Positions 1 to 5,558 of a stretch of 5,558 nt of DNA are shown here, piece by piece. The stretch covers positions 1 to 5,558 of the forward strand of contig JAJFIG010000206.1 in assembly GCA_021775195.1 (NCBI GenBank), written 5' to 3'. Position 1 is the first letter of the stretch; the number at the start of each line of letters is the position of its first letter. Both the position numbers and the translations under genes were made by a program. The notes below the pieces were generated by a model that had not been told where the DNA came from, did not search any database, and worked only from the letters and a program-made list of their open reading frames with translations. This DNA comes from Rhodospirillales bacterium. GTDB taxonomy: Bacteria > Pseudomonadota > Alphaproteobacteria > Rhodospirillales > 2-02-FULL-58-16.

Positions 1-1066
1 GCACCGTCAGCATGGTGCCGACGTAGGCGTTGTCGCTGAGCTCGATGACGCAGGACGAGAACTGGGCCGAATCGGCGACCACGGCGACGCCCCACACCAG
101 GCACAGGACCATCAGCACCCAGGGGCTGCCACCGAACAGGAAGCCGATGCCCAGGGCGCAGGTGCCGCTGATCGCCATCGCCCCCATGGTCAACGTCGTC
201 CGTCCCATGCGGTCGGCGAAAATACCGCCGAACAGCGATCCGGCGGCGCCAATCCCGATCACCGCGAAGGTCCCTAGGCTGGCGTAGAAGGCAGCCGCCG
301 ATCCATCCATGCTGGCCCGGAAGCTGGCATCCAGGAACAGGCCGATCCACGCCCACATGGCGTAGAGCTCCCACATGTGGCCGAAGTAGCCGAAGTTGGC
401 CAGCCTGAGCGCCTTGTCGGTCCATGCCGTCAGTACGTAGGCGGGACGGAAGGGCGGTGACTCGGTGTGGGCCGGGCCCAGGGCGACCAGGTTGATCAGG
501 CCCCCGGCCAGGGCGGCGAAGACCGACGCGGCAATGATCGTGAACTGCCAGTCGATGCCGCCGGCGGCGTTGAACAGGTGTGGCGAGCTGCTCCCCAGGA
601 TCACCGCGCCGACCAGGAGCCCGACCAGGAATCCGGTATCGTCCCGGGCCCACGTGGACGCCATCTTCATGCCCACGGGGTAGAGACCGGCCATGCAGGC
701 CCCGGTGACGAAGCGCAGGGCGATGACCACGCTCCACGCCGGCACCGTCCACAGGATGGCGATGTTGGCTGCTGACCCGACCAGGGCCGCGGCCATGAAG
801 AACCGCTTCGGATGCCAGCGGTCGGCGAGACCCAGGATGGCGCTCCCCAGGGTGCCGGCGACGAAACCGATGGAAACGCTGCTGCTCAGCAGGCTCGCCT
901 GGAAATCGCTCATGGGGTGGGCGTCGCCCAGGGCCGGAATCACCGCCGAGGCCGAGAACCAAAGGCCCAGGCCCATCACCTCGCAGACGGTCATCAGCCC
1001 CAGCGATGCCCATTTGGAATGGAATCCGGAACCTGCGGAGGACGCCGTGCCCTTGGCCGGCATCAT
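1..1066 (-). CDS. MFS transporter, partial (C-terminus beyond left edge)
   Basis: Inner-membrane transporter of the major facilitator superfamily; the substrate is unknown. Reading the minus strand from the ATG at 1066 gives 355 residues without a stop before the window edge. Hydrophobic segments alternate with short loops (roughly 22-45, 60-81, 88-108, 112-134, 146-163, 174-196, 224-246, 260-283, 290-312, 316-334), so about ten of the expected twelve helices are present and perhaps 50-60 residues are missing. Motif A-like loops are visible as LADRWHPKR (80-88) and FADRMGRT (283-290). The stretch FGYFGHMWELYAMWAW (225-240) and the tail VWGVAVVADSAQFS (324-337) resemble a proteobacterial subgroup often labelled NarK/CynX-like, but no nitrate signature is evident. 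The start overlaps the sua5 stop (ATGA); a second ATG lies directly after it at 1063. There is no clear ribosome site, so translational coupling to sua5 is likely. The family is sure, the substrate is not. Confidence 0.9.
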   Translation of the reverse strand, partial: MMPAKGTASSAGSGFHSKWASLGLMTVCEVMGLGLWFSASAVIPALGDAHPMSDFQASLLSSSVSIGFVAGTLGSAILGLADRWHPKRFFMAAALVGSAANIAILWTVPAWSVVIALRFVTGACMAGLYPVGMKMASTWARDDTGFLVGLLVGAVILGSSSPHLFNAAGGIDWQFTIIAASVFAALAGGLINLVALGPAHTESPPFRPAYVLTAWTDKALRLANFGYFGHMWELYAMWAWIGLFLDASFRASMDGSAAAFYASLGTFAVIGIGAAGSLFGGIFADRMGRTTLTMGAMAISGTCALGIGFLFGGSPWVLMVLCLVWGVAVVADSAQFSSCVIELSDNAYVGTMLTV

Positions 1067-2022
1067 CGGGTTGCCGCCGCCCGGCGCAGGCGGTCGTTGA
1101 TTGCCCGACCCAAACCCCTTTCGGGTACCGGCATGACGGCGATGGCCTCGTGCTCGGGGGTATCAAGGCGCCGCATCATCGCGAACAGGTTGGCCGCCGC
1201 TTCCTTCAGGTCGCCGCCGGGGCTCAGGTTCAGGGTCGCTCCCGCCGCCCCGGGACCGAGGCCCAGCAGCGCTTCGCCGGGGCCGGCCTCGGTTGCGTCC
1301 AGCCGCAGCGGCAGGCCCGGCGCGTAATGGCGTTCCAGCATTCCCGGCGATTTCGGCGCCTCGCCGTCACTGCCCGCGGTTTCCAGGTTGCCGATGACCT
1401 TTTCGATGTCCTCCGCCGTCACCCCGCCGGGCCGCAGCAACGTCGGTTGATCGCCGGACAGGTCGACCACCGTCGACTCGATGCCCACCGGGCAGGCACC
1501 ACCGTCCAGGATCATGGCTACCGCGCCGCCCAGGGACTCGGCCACGTGGGCCGCCGTCGTCGGGCTCACCCGGCCCGAGGGGTTGGCGCTGGGTGCCGCG
1601 ATCGGGCAACCGGACGCTTCCAGCAGGGCATGGGCGACGGGGTGGCTGGGCACCCGCACCGCCACCGTGTCCAGGCCGGCACTGACCAGCAGCGAGAGCG
1701 TCGATTTGGCTTGGCGCGGCAGCACCAGGGTCAGTGCGCCGGGCCAGAAGGCCTCGGCCAGCCGTTCCGCCCGTCCGTCCGCCGCCACCGTCCGGAAGGC
1801 CGCTTCGGCGTCGGCGAAATGCACGATCAGCGGGTTGAAGGTGGGTCGGTTCTTGGCCGCGAACACCGCCGCCACCGCCTCGTCGTTGGTGGCGTCGGCG
1901 CCAAGGCCGTAGACGGTTTCGGTGGGGAATGCCACTAGGCGCCCGCCGGCGATCAGCCCGCCGGCCGCGGCGATGGCATCGGGGATGGCGGCAACGACAC
2001 GGGCTTCGGAATGTTCGGTCAT
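1063..2022 (-). CDS. sua5: L-threonylcarbamoyladenylate synthase, Sua5 type (t6A tRNA modification)
   Basis: Cytosolic enzyme that makes threonylcarbamoyl-AMP from threonine, bicarbonate and ATP. The TsaB/TsaD/TsaE machinery uses this product to form t6A at position 37 of ANN-decoding tRNAs. The 319-residue protein has the long, two-domain Sua5 form. The YrdC domain (about 15-205) shows PTETVYGLG (33-41), the KxR motif KNR (57-59), PLIVH (64-68), WPGALTLVL (93-101), PSAN (144-147) and STVVDL (183-188). The linker SPGMLERHYAP (225-235) leads to a small C-terminal SUA5 domain ending in ERGLGRAINDRL (301-312). The ATG at 2022 fits the usual short N-terminus before the first strand, and no better start was found. 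However, no Shine-Dalgarno sequence precedes it: the upstream 8 nt are AGCGCCGG, directly after a terminator U tract. Expression may therefore depend on read-through or on a start internal to the leader. The gene is coupled to the downstream transporter through a 4-bp overlap. Family assignment is secure; E. coli tsaC (yrdC) is the one-domain equivalent. Confidence 0.96.
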   Translation of the reverse strand: MTEHSEARVVAAIPDAIAAAGGLIAGGRLVAFPTETVYGLGADATNDEAVAAVFAAKNRPTFNPLIVHFADAEAAFRTVAADGRAERLAEAFWPGALTLVLPRQAKSTLSLLVSAGLDTVAVRVPSHPVAHALLEASGCPIAAPSANPSGRVSPTTAAHVAESLGGAVAMILDGGACPVGIESTVVDLSGDQPTLLRPGGVTAEDIEKVIGNLETAGSDGEAPKSPGMLERHYAPGLPLRLDATEAGPGEALLGLGPGAAGATLNLSPGGDLKEAAANLFAMMRRLDTPEHEAIAVMPVPERGLGRAINDRLRRAAATR

Positions 2023-2030
2023 CCGGCGCT

Positions 2031-2062
2031 AAAAAAGAGCCGCCGGTCGTCGCCAGCGACTC
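2031..2062 (-). terminator. Rho-independent terminator just upstream of sua5
   Basis: On the minus strand the arms GAGTCGCTGG (2062-2053) and CCGGCGGCTC (2046-2037) form a 10-bp stem with two G-U pairs and a six-base loop (CGACGA). Six T follow (2036-2031). The wobbles pair only in the minus-strand RNA, and the plus-strand side has only a mixed T/C tail, so the site works in the minus direction. It would end transcripts coming from cysQ and from the promoter at 2179-2207. The U tract ends 8 nt before the sua5 ATG, an unusual position for a plain operon terminator. Confidence 0.87.
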
Positions 2063-2138
2063 TTCTTACTTCCTATTGCTGCTTTCGGCTCGGACCATCC
2101 GCGGTAATGATCCGGCGCTGCAGTCACCGCACGGAGTG

Positions 2139-2146
2139 CGGCGGCT
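2139..2146 (-). promoter_or_regulatory. possible antiterminator strand complementary to the terminator 3' arm
   Basis: The RNA segment AGCCGCCG (2146-2139) is perfectly complementary over 8 nt to CGGCGGCU in the 3' arm of the terminator stem (2045-2038). Its last three bases also belong to the 5' arm of hairpin 2, so this pairing would exclude both hairpin 2 and the terminator. That is the geometry of a transcription attenuator. GC-rich 8-mers do recur by chance in this DNA, so the role is an inference. Confidence 0.3.
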
Positions 2147-2178
2147 AATGCATGATCGGTCTCCCAATCACGAGAATT

Positions 2179-2207
2179 ATTATGCTCCTGATTCGGTTTT
2201 CGGTCAA
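2179..2207 (-). promoter_or_regulatory. sigma-70-like promoter of the candidate RNA/sua5 leader
   Basis: On the minus strand the -35 box TTGACC (2207-2202) and the -10 box CATAAT (2184-2179) each match the consensus at 5 of 6 positions and are separated by exactly 17 bp. The stretch is markedly AT-richer than the flanking genes. It lies 18 bp beyond the cysQ stop codon and would start transcription near 2172. Confidence 0.75.
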
Positions 2208-2224
2208 GAACGTCCCCCTTCGGG

Positions 2225-2995
2225 TTAGGCTCCCTTGACGATGAAAAAGGGATTTTTGAAGCCGCCTTTTCCATAGGTCAATTCGTCCCCCTCGACGGTG
2301 GTCACCGTGCCCCCGGCGAAGCGCACCACGGCATGGCCGGCGGCGGTATCCCACTCCATGGTCGGGCCCATCCGCGGATAAAGGTCGGCCCGTCCTTCCG
2401 CCACCAGGCAGAACTTCAGCGAGCTGCCGGCGCTGGCTTCCTTCTTGACCTGGAAGTTGGCCAGGTACTGATCCACTTCCGGCGTCCGGTGGCTGCGGCT
2501 GGCGACGACGACGACCCCGTCCCCGGCGGCGGCGCGGCAGGCGATGGTGCGTGCCTGGCTGCCGCGGGTCTCGGCGAAGGCGCCGTTGACGCTGCCCCAG
2601 TAGGTGGCGTCGATGGCCGGGGCATGGACAACGCCCAGCGCCGGGCGGTTGTTCTCGATCAGGGCGATGTTGACGGTGAACTCGTCGTTGCGCTTGATGA
2701 ACTCCTTGGTTCCGTCCAGAGGGTCGACCAGCCAGAAGGGCCCGCCTTCGACATCGGGGATATCGCCGGCGGAGAAGGCCTCCTCGCCGACGATGGGATA
2801 GGCGTCGCTGATCTCTTCCAGGATGGTGCGGGTGATCAGGGCCTCGGCGAGGCCGTCGGCCTCGGTCACCGGCGAGGCGTCGGCCTTGGCCTCGACGTCG
2901 AAATCGGTGTTGTAGATTTTCATGATCTCGACGCCGGCGCGCTTGGCCAGGCCGGTGAGCTGTTCCATGACGTCGGCGGTGATGTTGAGGGTCAA
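2225..2995 (-). CDS. cysQ: 3'(2'),5'-bisphosphate nucleotidase CysQ
   Basis: Mg-dependent phosphatase of the inositol monophosphatase fold. It hydrolyses adenosine 3',5'-bisphosphate (PAP) to AMP and so clears the by-product of sulfate assimilation and of 4'-phosphopantetheine and sulfo transfer. The 256 residues carry the metal-site motifs in order: SPVTEAD (41-47), GEE (70-72), DPLDGT (91-96) and WDTAAGHAVV (215-224). WLVDPLDGTKEFIKRNDEFTV (88-108) is typical of CysQ rather than of SuhB-type inositol monophosphatases. The chosen start is a TTG at 2995 that overlaps the preceding TGA (TTGA); a GGAG ribosome site stands 7 nt upstream. An in-frame ATG at 2968 would begin where E. coli CysQ begins, but it has no ribosome site. 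The gene is probably translationally coupled to the molybdoenzyme gene. No dedicated terminator follows before the next promoter; its transcript would end at 2062-2031. Confidence 0.93.
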   Translation of the reverse strand: MTLNITADVMEQLTGLAKRAGVEIMKIYNTDFDVEAKADASPVTEADGLAEALITRTILEEISDAYPIVGEEAFSAGDIPDVEGGPFWLVDPLDGTKEFIKRNDEFTVNIALIENNRPALGVVHAPAIDATYWGSVNGAFAETRGSQARTIACRAAAGDGVVVVASRSHRTPEVDQYLANFQVKKEASAGSSLKFCLVAEGRADLYPRMGPTMEWDTAAGHAVVRFAGGTVTTVEGDELTYGKGGFKNPFFIVKGA

Positions 2996-5340
2996 GAGCG
3001 GTCTCCGTTGCTGGGTGGTGTCGTCATCGCGCGCCAGATTTTCTCCGCCGTCACCGGCATGTCAATATGACGCACGCCGAAGGGCTTCAGCGCGTCGACC
3101 ACGGCGTGGACGACGGCGGCGCACGCGGCGATGGCACCGGCCTCCCCGGCGCCCTTGGCGCCCAGGGGATTATTGGCCGTCGGGACCGCGTTGAAGGCGA
3201 GCCCGAAGGACGGCAGGTCGTCGGCCCGGGGCAGGGCGTAATCGGCAAAGGACGCGCTCAGCAACTGTCCCGATTGGGGATCGTAGGCCACCTGCTCCAT
3301 CATTGCCTGGCCGATTCCCTGAACCACGCCGCCGTGGATCTGGCCGGCGATCAGCAGCGGATTGATGATCGTTCCGAAATCGTCGACGATGACGTAACCG
3401 ACGATCCGCAATTCACCGGTATCCCCGTCGATCTCCACCTCGCAGACGTGACAACCGTTGGGAAAGGTTGGCGTTTCCGGCTTGTAGCGGGCGCTTGTAT
3501 CCAGGCCCTCGTCCATGCTGGCGGGCCGGTTCTCGGCGATCCGCGCCGCCGCCGCCAGCTCCAGGATATCCAGCCCGCCGCCGTCTCCCTGCCCCCTGGC
3601 AACGAACCGGCCGTCCCTGATTTCGATCGTCTCTTCCGCCACCTGCAGCAGGTGGGCGGCGAAGGCCGTGCCCTTTTCGATCACGGCGCCGACGGCGTGG
3701 CCCAGTGCGGCGCCGCCGACGGGAAGCGAGCGCGATCCCCCGGTGCCCCGGCCCCGGCGCACCCGGTCGGTGTCCCCCTGGACCACCCGCACGGTTTCGA
3801 AGGGGATCCCCAGTCCCTCCGCCGCGATCTGGGCGTAGGCCGTCTCGTGTCCCTGGCCGGCGGACTGGGTGCCGATCAGCACCGTGACCGTGCCGTCGTC
3901 GGCGAAGGCGATGGTTGCCTCCTCGTCGCCACCGCCGGCTGCGGCCTCGACGTAGGTGGTCATGCCGATACCGCGCAGGTGCCCCCGCGCCGCCGCCTCG
4001 GCCTTGCGCGCATCGATATCGGGCCATCCCGCCAGCTCCATGGCGTCGGTCATGTTGCGGGCGAAGTCGCCGCAGTCGTAAGTGTTGCCGCCGGCGGTCG
4101 TGTAGGGCATATCCCCGGCGCCGATGAAGTTGCGCCGCCGGATTTCATCGGCGCCCAGCTCCAGGTCGTGGGCGACCACGTCCATCAGGCGCTCGATCAG
4201 GTAGGTGGCTTCCGGCCGTCCGGCGCCCCGGTAGGCGTCCACCGGCGTGGTATTGGTGTAGACCCCCTCGACAACCACGTGGATGGCCTCGATCCCGTAG
4301 GCTCCGGGCACCATGGGACCGTAGAGTTCGGTCGGGATCATCGGCGCGTCGAGGCTCAGGTAGGCGCCCATGTTGGCGCTGGTCGCCACCCTTACCGCCA
4401 GCACCCGTCCGTCGCCGTCGACGGCGGCCTCGGCCCGGCTGACGTGGTCGCGCCCGTGGGTGTCGCAGGTGAAGGCCTCGCCCCGGTCGCCGACCCATTT
4501 CACCGGCCGCCCCAGCTCCCGCGCCGCCCAAAGGGCCAGGGCCTCTTCGGCGTAGTGGAAGATCTTGGTGCCGAAGGCGCCGCCGACGTCGGGGACGATG
4601 ACGCGGATCTTGTCCTTGGGCACCTTCAAGGTCTCTGTCGCCAGCAGATTTAGAATCGTATGGGCGCCCTGGGTCGGGGTGTAGAGGGTGAAGCGCCCGC
4701 TATCGGCGTCGAAGTCGCCGACCACGGCACGGGGTTCCAGGGGCGCCGGCGCCACCCGGTTGTTGACCAGGTCCAGGCCGATAACGCGTTCGGCGGCGGC
4801 GAAGGCCCGCTCCGTTGCCTCCGCGTCTCCGCACTGCCAGAAGAACGCAATGTTGCCGGGGGATTCGGTCCACAACTCGGGCGCCCCGGGGTCGCGGGCC
4901 GCCGCCGTGTCGGCGATGGCCGGCAGGGCCTCGTAATCGACATCGATCAGCTCCAGGGCGTCCCGTGCCGCCGCCGCCGTCTCCGCCACCACCATGGCCA
5001 CGGTATCGCCGACGAAGCGTACCCGCGTGCCCGCCAGCAGCGGCCGTCCGGGGCTGAAGGCCGGCTTGCCGTCCCGGTTGTTGACCGGAATCTCGCAGGT
5101 CAGGCCGCCCAGGCCCGCCGCCTCGATGTCGGCCGCCGTGTACACCGCCAGCACCCCGGTTGCCTGGGCCGCGGCGGCTGTTTCCACCGACCGGATGTCG
5201 GCGTGGGCGTGGGGCGAGCGCAGGAACAGGGCGTGGGCCTGGCCCGGCAGCGAAATGTCGGCGGCGTAGCGCCCGCGCCCGGTCAGGAACCGCGGGTCCT
5301 CGGTGCGCCGCACCGCCTGTCCGATGCCGAATTTCGCCAT
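2992..5340 (-). CDS. xanthine dehydrogenase family Mo-binding subunit (form II CoxL-like)
   Basis: Large, molybdopterin-binding catalytic subunit of a molybdenum hydroxylase, cytosolic; the substrate is unknown (aldehydes, purines or other heterocycles are typical of the family). The 782 residues from the ATG at 5340 show the N-terminal a/b-hammerhead domain (about 18-140, beginning RRTEDPRFLTGRGRYAADI at 11-29), the GGAFGTK loop (253-259), the active-site loop AYRGAGR (369-375), a cofactor-binding segment TQSAGQGHETAYAQ (491-504), GTGGSRS (532-538), and the catalytic glutamate in KGAGEAG (Glu733). AYRGAGR marks the form II group; genuine CO dehydrogenase has AYRCSFR, so CO oxidation is not supported. 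An upstream in-frame ATG at 5376 lies inside a putative -10 box and before the conserved MAKFGIGQ start, so it was not chosen. The FAD (CoxM-like) and 2Fe-2S (CoxS-like) partners are not downstream; cysQ follows by a 4-bp overlap. The partners may lie beyond the right edge or elsewhere in the genome. Confidence 0.94.
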   Translation of the reverse strand: MAKFGIGQAVRRTEDPRFLTGRGRYAADISLPGQAHALFLRSPHAHADIRSVETAAAAQATGVLAVYTAADIEAAGLGGLTCEIPVNNRDGKPAFSPGRPLLAGTRVRFVGDTVAMVVAETAAAARDALELIDVDYEALPAIADTAAARDPGAPELWTESPGNIAFFWQCGDAEATERAFAAAERVIGLDLVNNRVAPAPLEPRAVVGDFDADSGRFTLYTPTQGAHTILNLLATETLKVPKDKIRVIVPDVGGAFGTKIFHYAEEALALWAARELGRPVKWVGDRGEAFTCDTHGRDHVSRAEAAVDGDGRVLAVRVATSANMGAYLSLDAPMIPTELYGPMVPGAYGIEAIHVVVEGVYTNTTPVDAYRGAGRPEATYLIERLMDVVAHDLELGADEIRRRNFIGAGDMPYTTAGGNTYDCGDFARNMTDAMELAGWPDIDARKAEAAARGHLRGIGMTTYVEAAAGGGDEEATIAFADDGTVTVLIGTQSAGQGHETAYAQIAAEGLGIPFETVRVVQGDTDRVRRGRGTGGSRSLPVGGAALGHAVGAVIEKGTAFAAHLLQVAEETIEIRDGRFVARGQGDGGGLDILELAAAARIAENRPASMDEGLDTSARYKPETPTFPNGCHVCEVEIDGDTGELRIVGYVIVDDFGTIINPLLIAGQIHGGVVQGIGQAMMEQVAYDPQSGQLLSASFADYALPRADDLPSFGLAFNAVPTANNPLGAKGAGEAGAIAACAAVVHAVVDALKPFGVRHIDMPVTAEKIWRAMTTPPSNGDRS
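3003..3006 (-). promoter_or_regulatory. ribosome binding site supporting the TTG start of cysQ
   Basis: GGAG on the minus strand, 7 nt before the TTG at 2995, inside the last codons of the upstream molybdoenzyme gene. It favours the TTG over the ATG at 2968, which has only CACCGCCGAC-type sequence in front of it. Confidence 0.6.
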
Positions 5341-5371
5341 GACATTGATTCCGTTTGGTCGTCCAACCGCG

Positions 5372-5399
5372 ATCATAGGGCCACGGGGGAGGGCGTCCA
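5372..5399 (-). promoter_or_regulatory. possible promoter of the molybdoenzyme-cysQ unit
   Basis: On the minus strand TGGACG (5399-5394, 4 of 6 consensus bases) and TATGAT (5377-5372, 5 of 6) are separated by 16 bp in the 76-bp gap after the upstream stop codon. A start near 5365 would leave about 25 nt before the ATG at 5340, with a GGA 9 nt ahead of it. The -35 box is weak, and transcription could also continue from the upstream gene, as no terminator is visible in the gap. Confidence 0.4.
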
Positions 5400-5416
5400 G
5401 CTTATCGGTGAGTTAG

Positions 5417-5558
5417 TCAGTGGGCGCGGGTGTTGTGCCGGCCCAGGAAGTCGATGATCCCCTCGCGCGCGTCGACCAGTCCCGAGAGGTCGTGGATGTA
5501 CCCTTTCAGGACCAGGGATTCGACGGTTGTTCCCTGTCCGGCGCCGAGGCGGGCGCAG
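5417..5558 (-). CDS. C-terminal end of a protein resembling enoyl-CoA hydratase/isomerase (partial)
   Basis: Only the last 46 codons and the TGA stop are in the window; the start lies beyond the right edge. The tail reads LVDAREGIIDFLGRHNTRAH at residues 27-46 of the visible part. The pattern DAREG..xFL..R near the end is typical of the crotonase (enoyl-CoA hydratase/isomerase) superfamily, whose last helix carries it. Upstream of this, GQGTTVESLVLKGYIHDLSG (8-27 of the visible part) is less typical. The reading frame has the third-position GC bias of the neighbours and ends cleanly 76 bp before the molybdoenzyme start. That a gene ends here is likely; its family is a tentative call from a short tail. 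Confidence 0.55.
   Translation of the reverse strand, partial: CARLGAGQGTTVESLVLKGYIHDLSGLVDAREGIIDFLGRHNTRAH

Larger units (their letters stand above)
2031..2172 (-). ncRNA. candidate small RNA or sua5 leader/attenuator, about 142 nt
   Basis: Bounded by a strong sigma-70-like promoter (start of transcription inferred near 2172) and the terminator at 2062-2031. By hand it folds into these elements. Hairpin 1: GAUUGG/CCGAUC with a GNRA-type GAGA loop (2169-2154). Hairpin 2: CCGCAC/GUGCGG with a three-base loop (2141-2127). Hairpin 3: a 9-bp stem, CGGAUCAUU/GAUGGUCCG, with a six-base loop (2114-2091). Then come an unpaired purine-rich stretch with AAUAGGAAGUAAGAAG (about 2078-2063) and the terminator stem. 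The G-U pairs in hairpins 1 and 3 and in the terminator become A-C mismatches on the plus strand, which supports minus-strand transcription. It lacks the SRP RNA core and does not look like tRNA; I recognise no known family. Two readings remain open: an independent trans-acting small RNA, or a cis-acting leader of sua5. No long reading frame with a ribosome site is present inside. Confidence 0.6.

Noticed and set aside
1006..1938. 310-codon open frame on the plus strand over sua5 and the transporter start
   Set aside because: It is antisense to sua5, whose motifs are unmistakable; the product is Arg/His/Gly-rich with no family resemblance.
2037..2075. Terminator acting on the plus strand as well
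   Set aside because: On the plus strand two pairs become A-C mismatches, the tail is TTCTTACTTCC rather than a T run, and there is no plus-strand gene to terminate.
2066..2098. Ten-residue frame (MVRAESSNRK) inside the candidate RNA, minus strand
   Set aside because: No Shine-Dalgarno sequence precedes the ATG, which lies in the stem of hairpin 3; a frame this short is expected by chance.
2091..2114. Candidate RNA as SRP (4.5S) RNA, because of a GGUCCG...GAAAGCAGC stretch
   Set aside because: The conserved SRP hairpin core (GGUCAGG...GGAAGGAAGCAGCC type) is not present; only a few bases agree and the spacing and stem partners do not fit.
2029..2274. 81-codon minus-strand frame running through the cysQ-sua5 gap
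   Set aside because: It begins inside cysQ, crosses the promoter and the whole structured RNA including its terminator, and ends in the U tract. It has no ribosome site and no family resemblance.
2333..3070. 245-codon open frame on the plus strand over cysQ
   Set aside because: Antisense shadow of cysQ; composition is Gly/Asp/Val-rich with no domain or ribosome site.
3067..4653. 528-codon open frame on the plus strand, antisense to the molybdoenzyme gene
   Set aside because: It lies wholly inside a well-supported gene. Long antisense frames are expected in GC-rich DNA, and its translation is low-complexity (Gly/Arg/His/Val-rich) with no recognisable domain.
2992..5340. Calling the gene coxL of an aerobic CO dehydrogenase
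   Set aside because: The active-site loop is AYRGAGR, not the AYRCSFR with the copper-binding cysteine needed for CO oxidation.

Overview
The window is GC-rich, densely coded DNA with every supported gene on the minus strand. The gene families, the codon use and the tight stop/start overlaps suggest an alphaproteobacterium, perhaps Rhodospirillales-like. This assignment is an inference from style and protein resemblance, not from a marker gene.

Layout in the direction of transcription (right to left): (1) the last 46 codons of a gene cut by the right edge, whose tail resembles the enoyl-CoA hydratase/isomerase family; (2) a 76-bp gap with a possible promoter; (3) a large molybdenum-cofactor hydroxylase subunit of the xanthine dehydrogenase / 'form II' CoxL family, with AYRGAGR instead of the AYRCSFR of true CO dehydrogenase; (4) a cysQ-type 3'(2'),5'-bisphosphate nucleotidase that starts at a TTG overlapping the previous stop codon; (5) a 202-bp gap, the most interesting part; (6) a two-domain Sua5-type L-threonylcarbamoyladenylate synthase, for the t6A37 modification of tRNA; (7) a major facilitator superfamily transporter that overlaps sua5 by 4 bp and runs off the left edge.

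The gap between cysQ and sua5 holds what looks like a complete small transcription unit. It has a near-consensus sigma-70 promoter (TTGACC, 17 bp, CATAAT), about 142 nt of RNA that can fold into three hairpins plus a purine-rich linker, and a Rho-independent terminator (10-bp stem, six U). The U tract ends only 8 nt before the sua5 start codon. The G-U wobbles in the stems occur only when the RNA is read from the minus strand. It could be a stand-alone small RNA or a leader/attenuator controlling sua5 and the transporter. An 8-nt segment near the 5' end is perfectly complementary to the terminator's 3' arm and would compete with it. I do not recognise it as a known RNA family.

Functionally, genes 3 and 4 appear to be one translationally coupled unit and genes 6 and 7 another, separated by the RNA/terminator. 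No mobile element, CRISPR array, tRNA or rRNA was seen.
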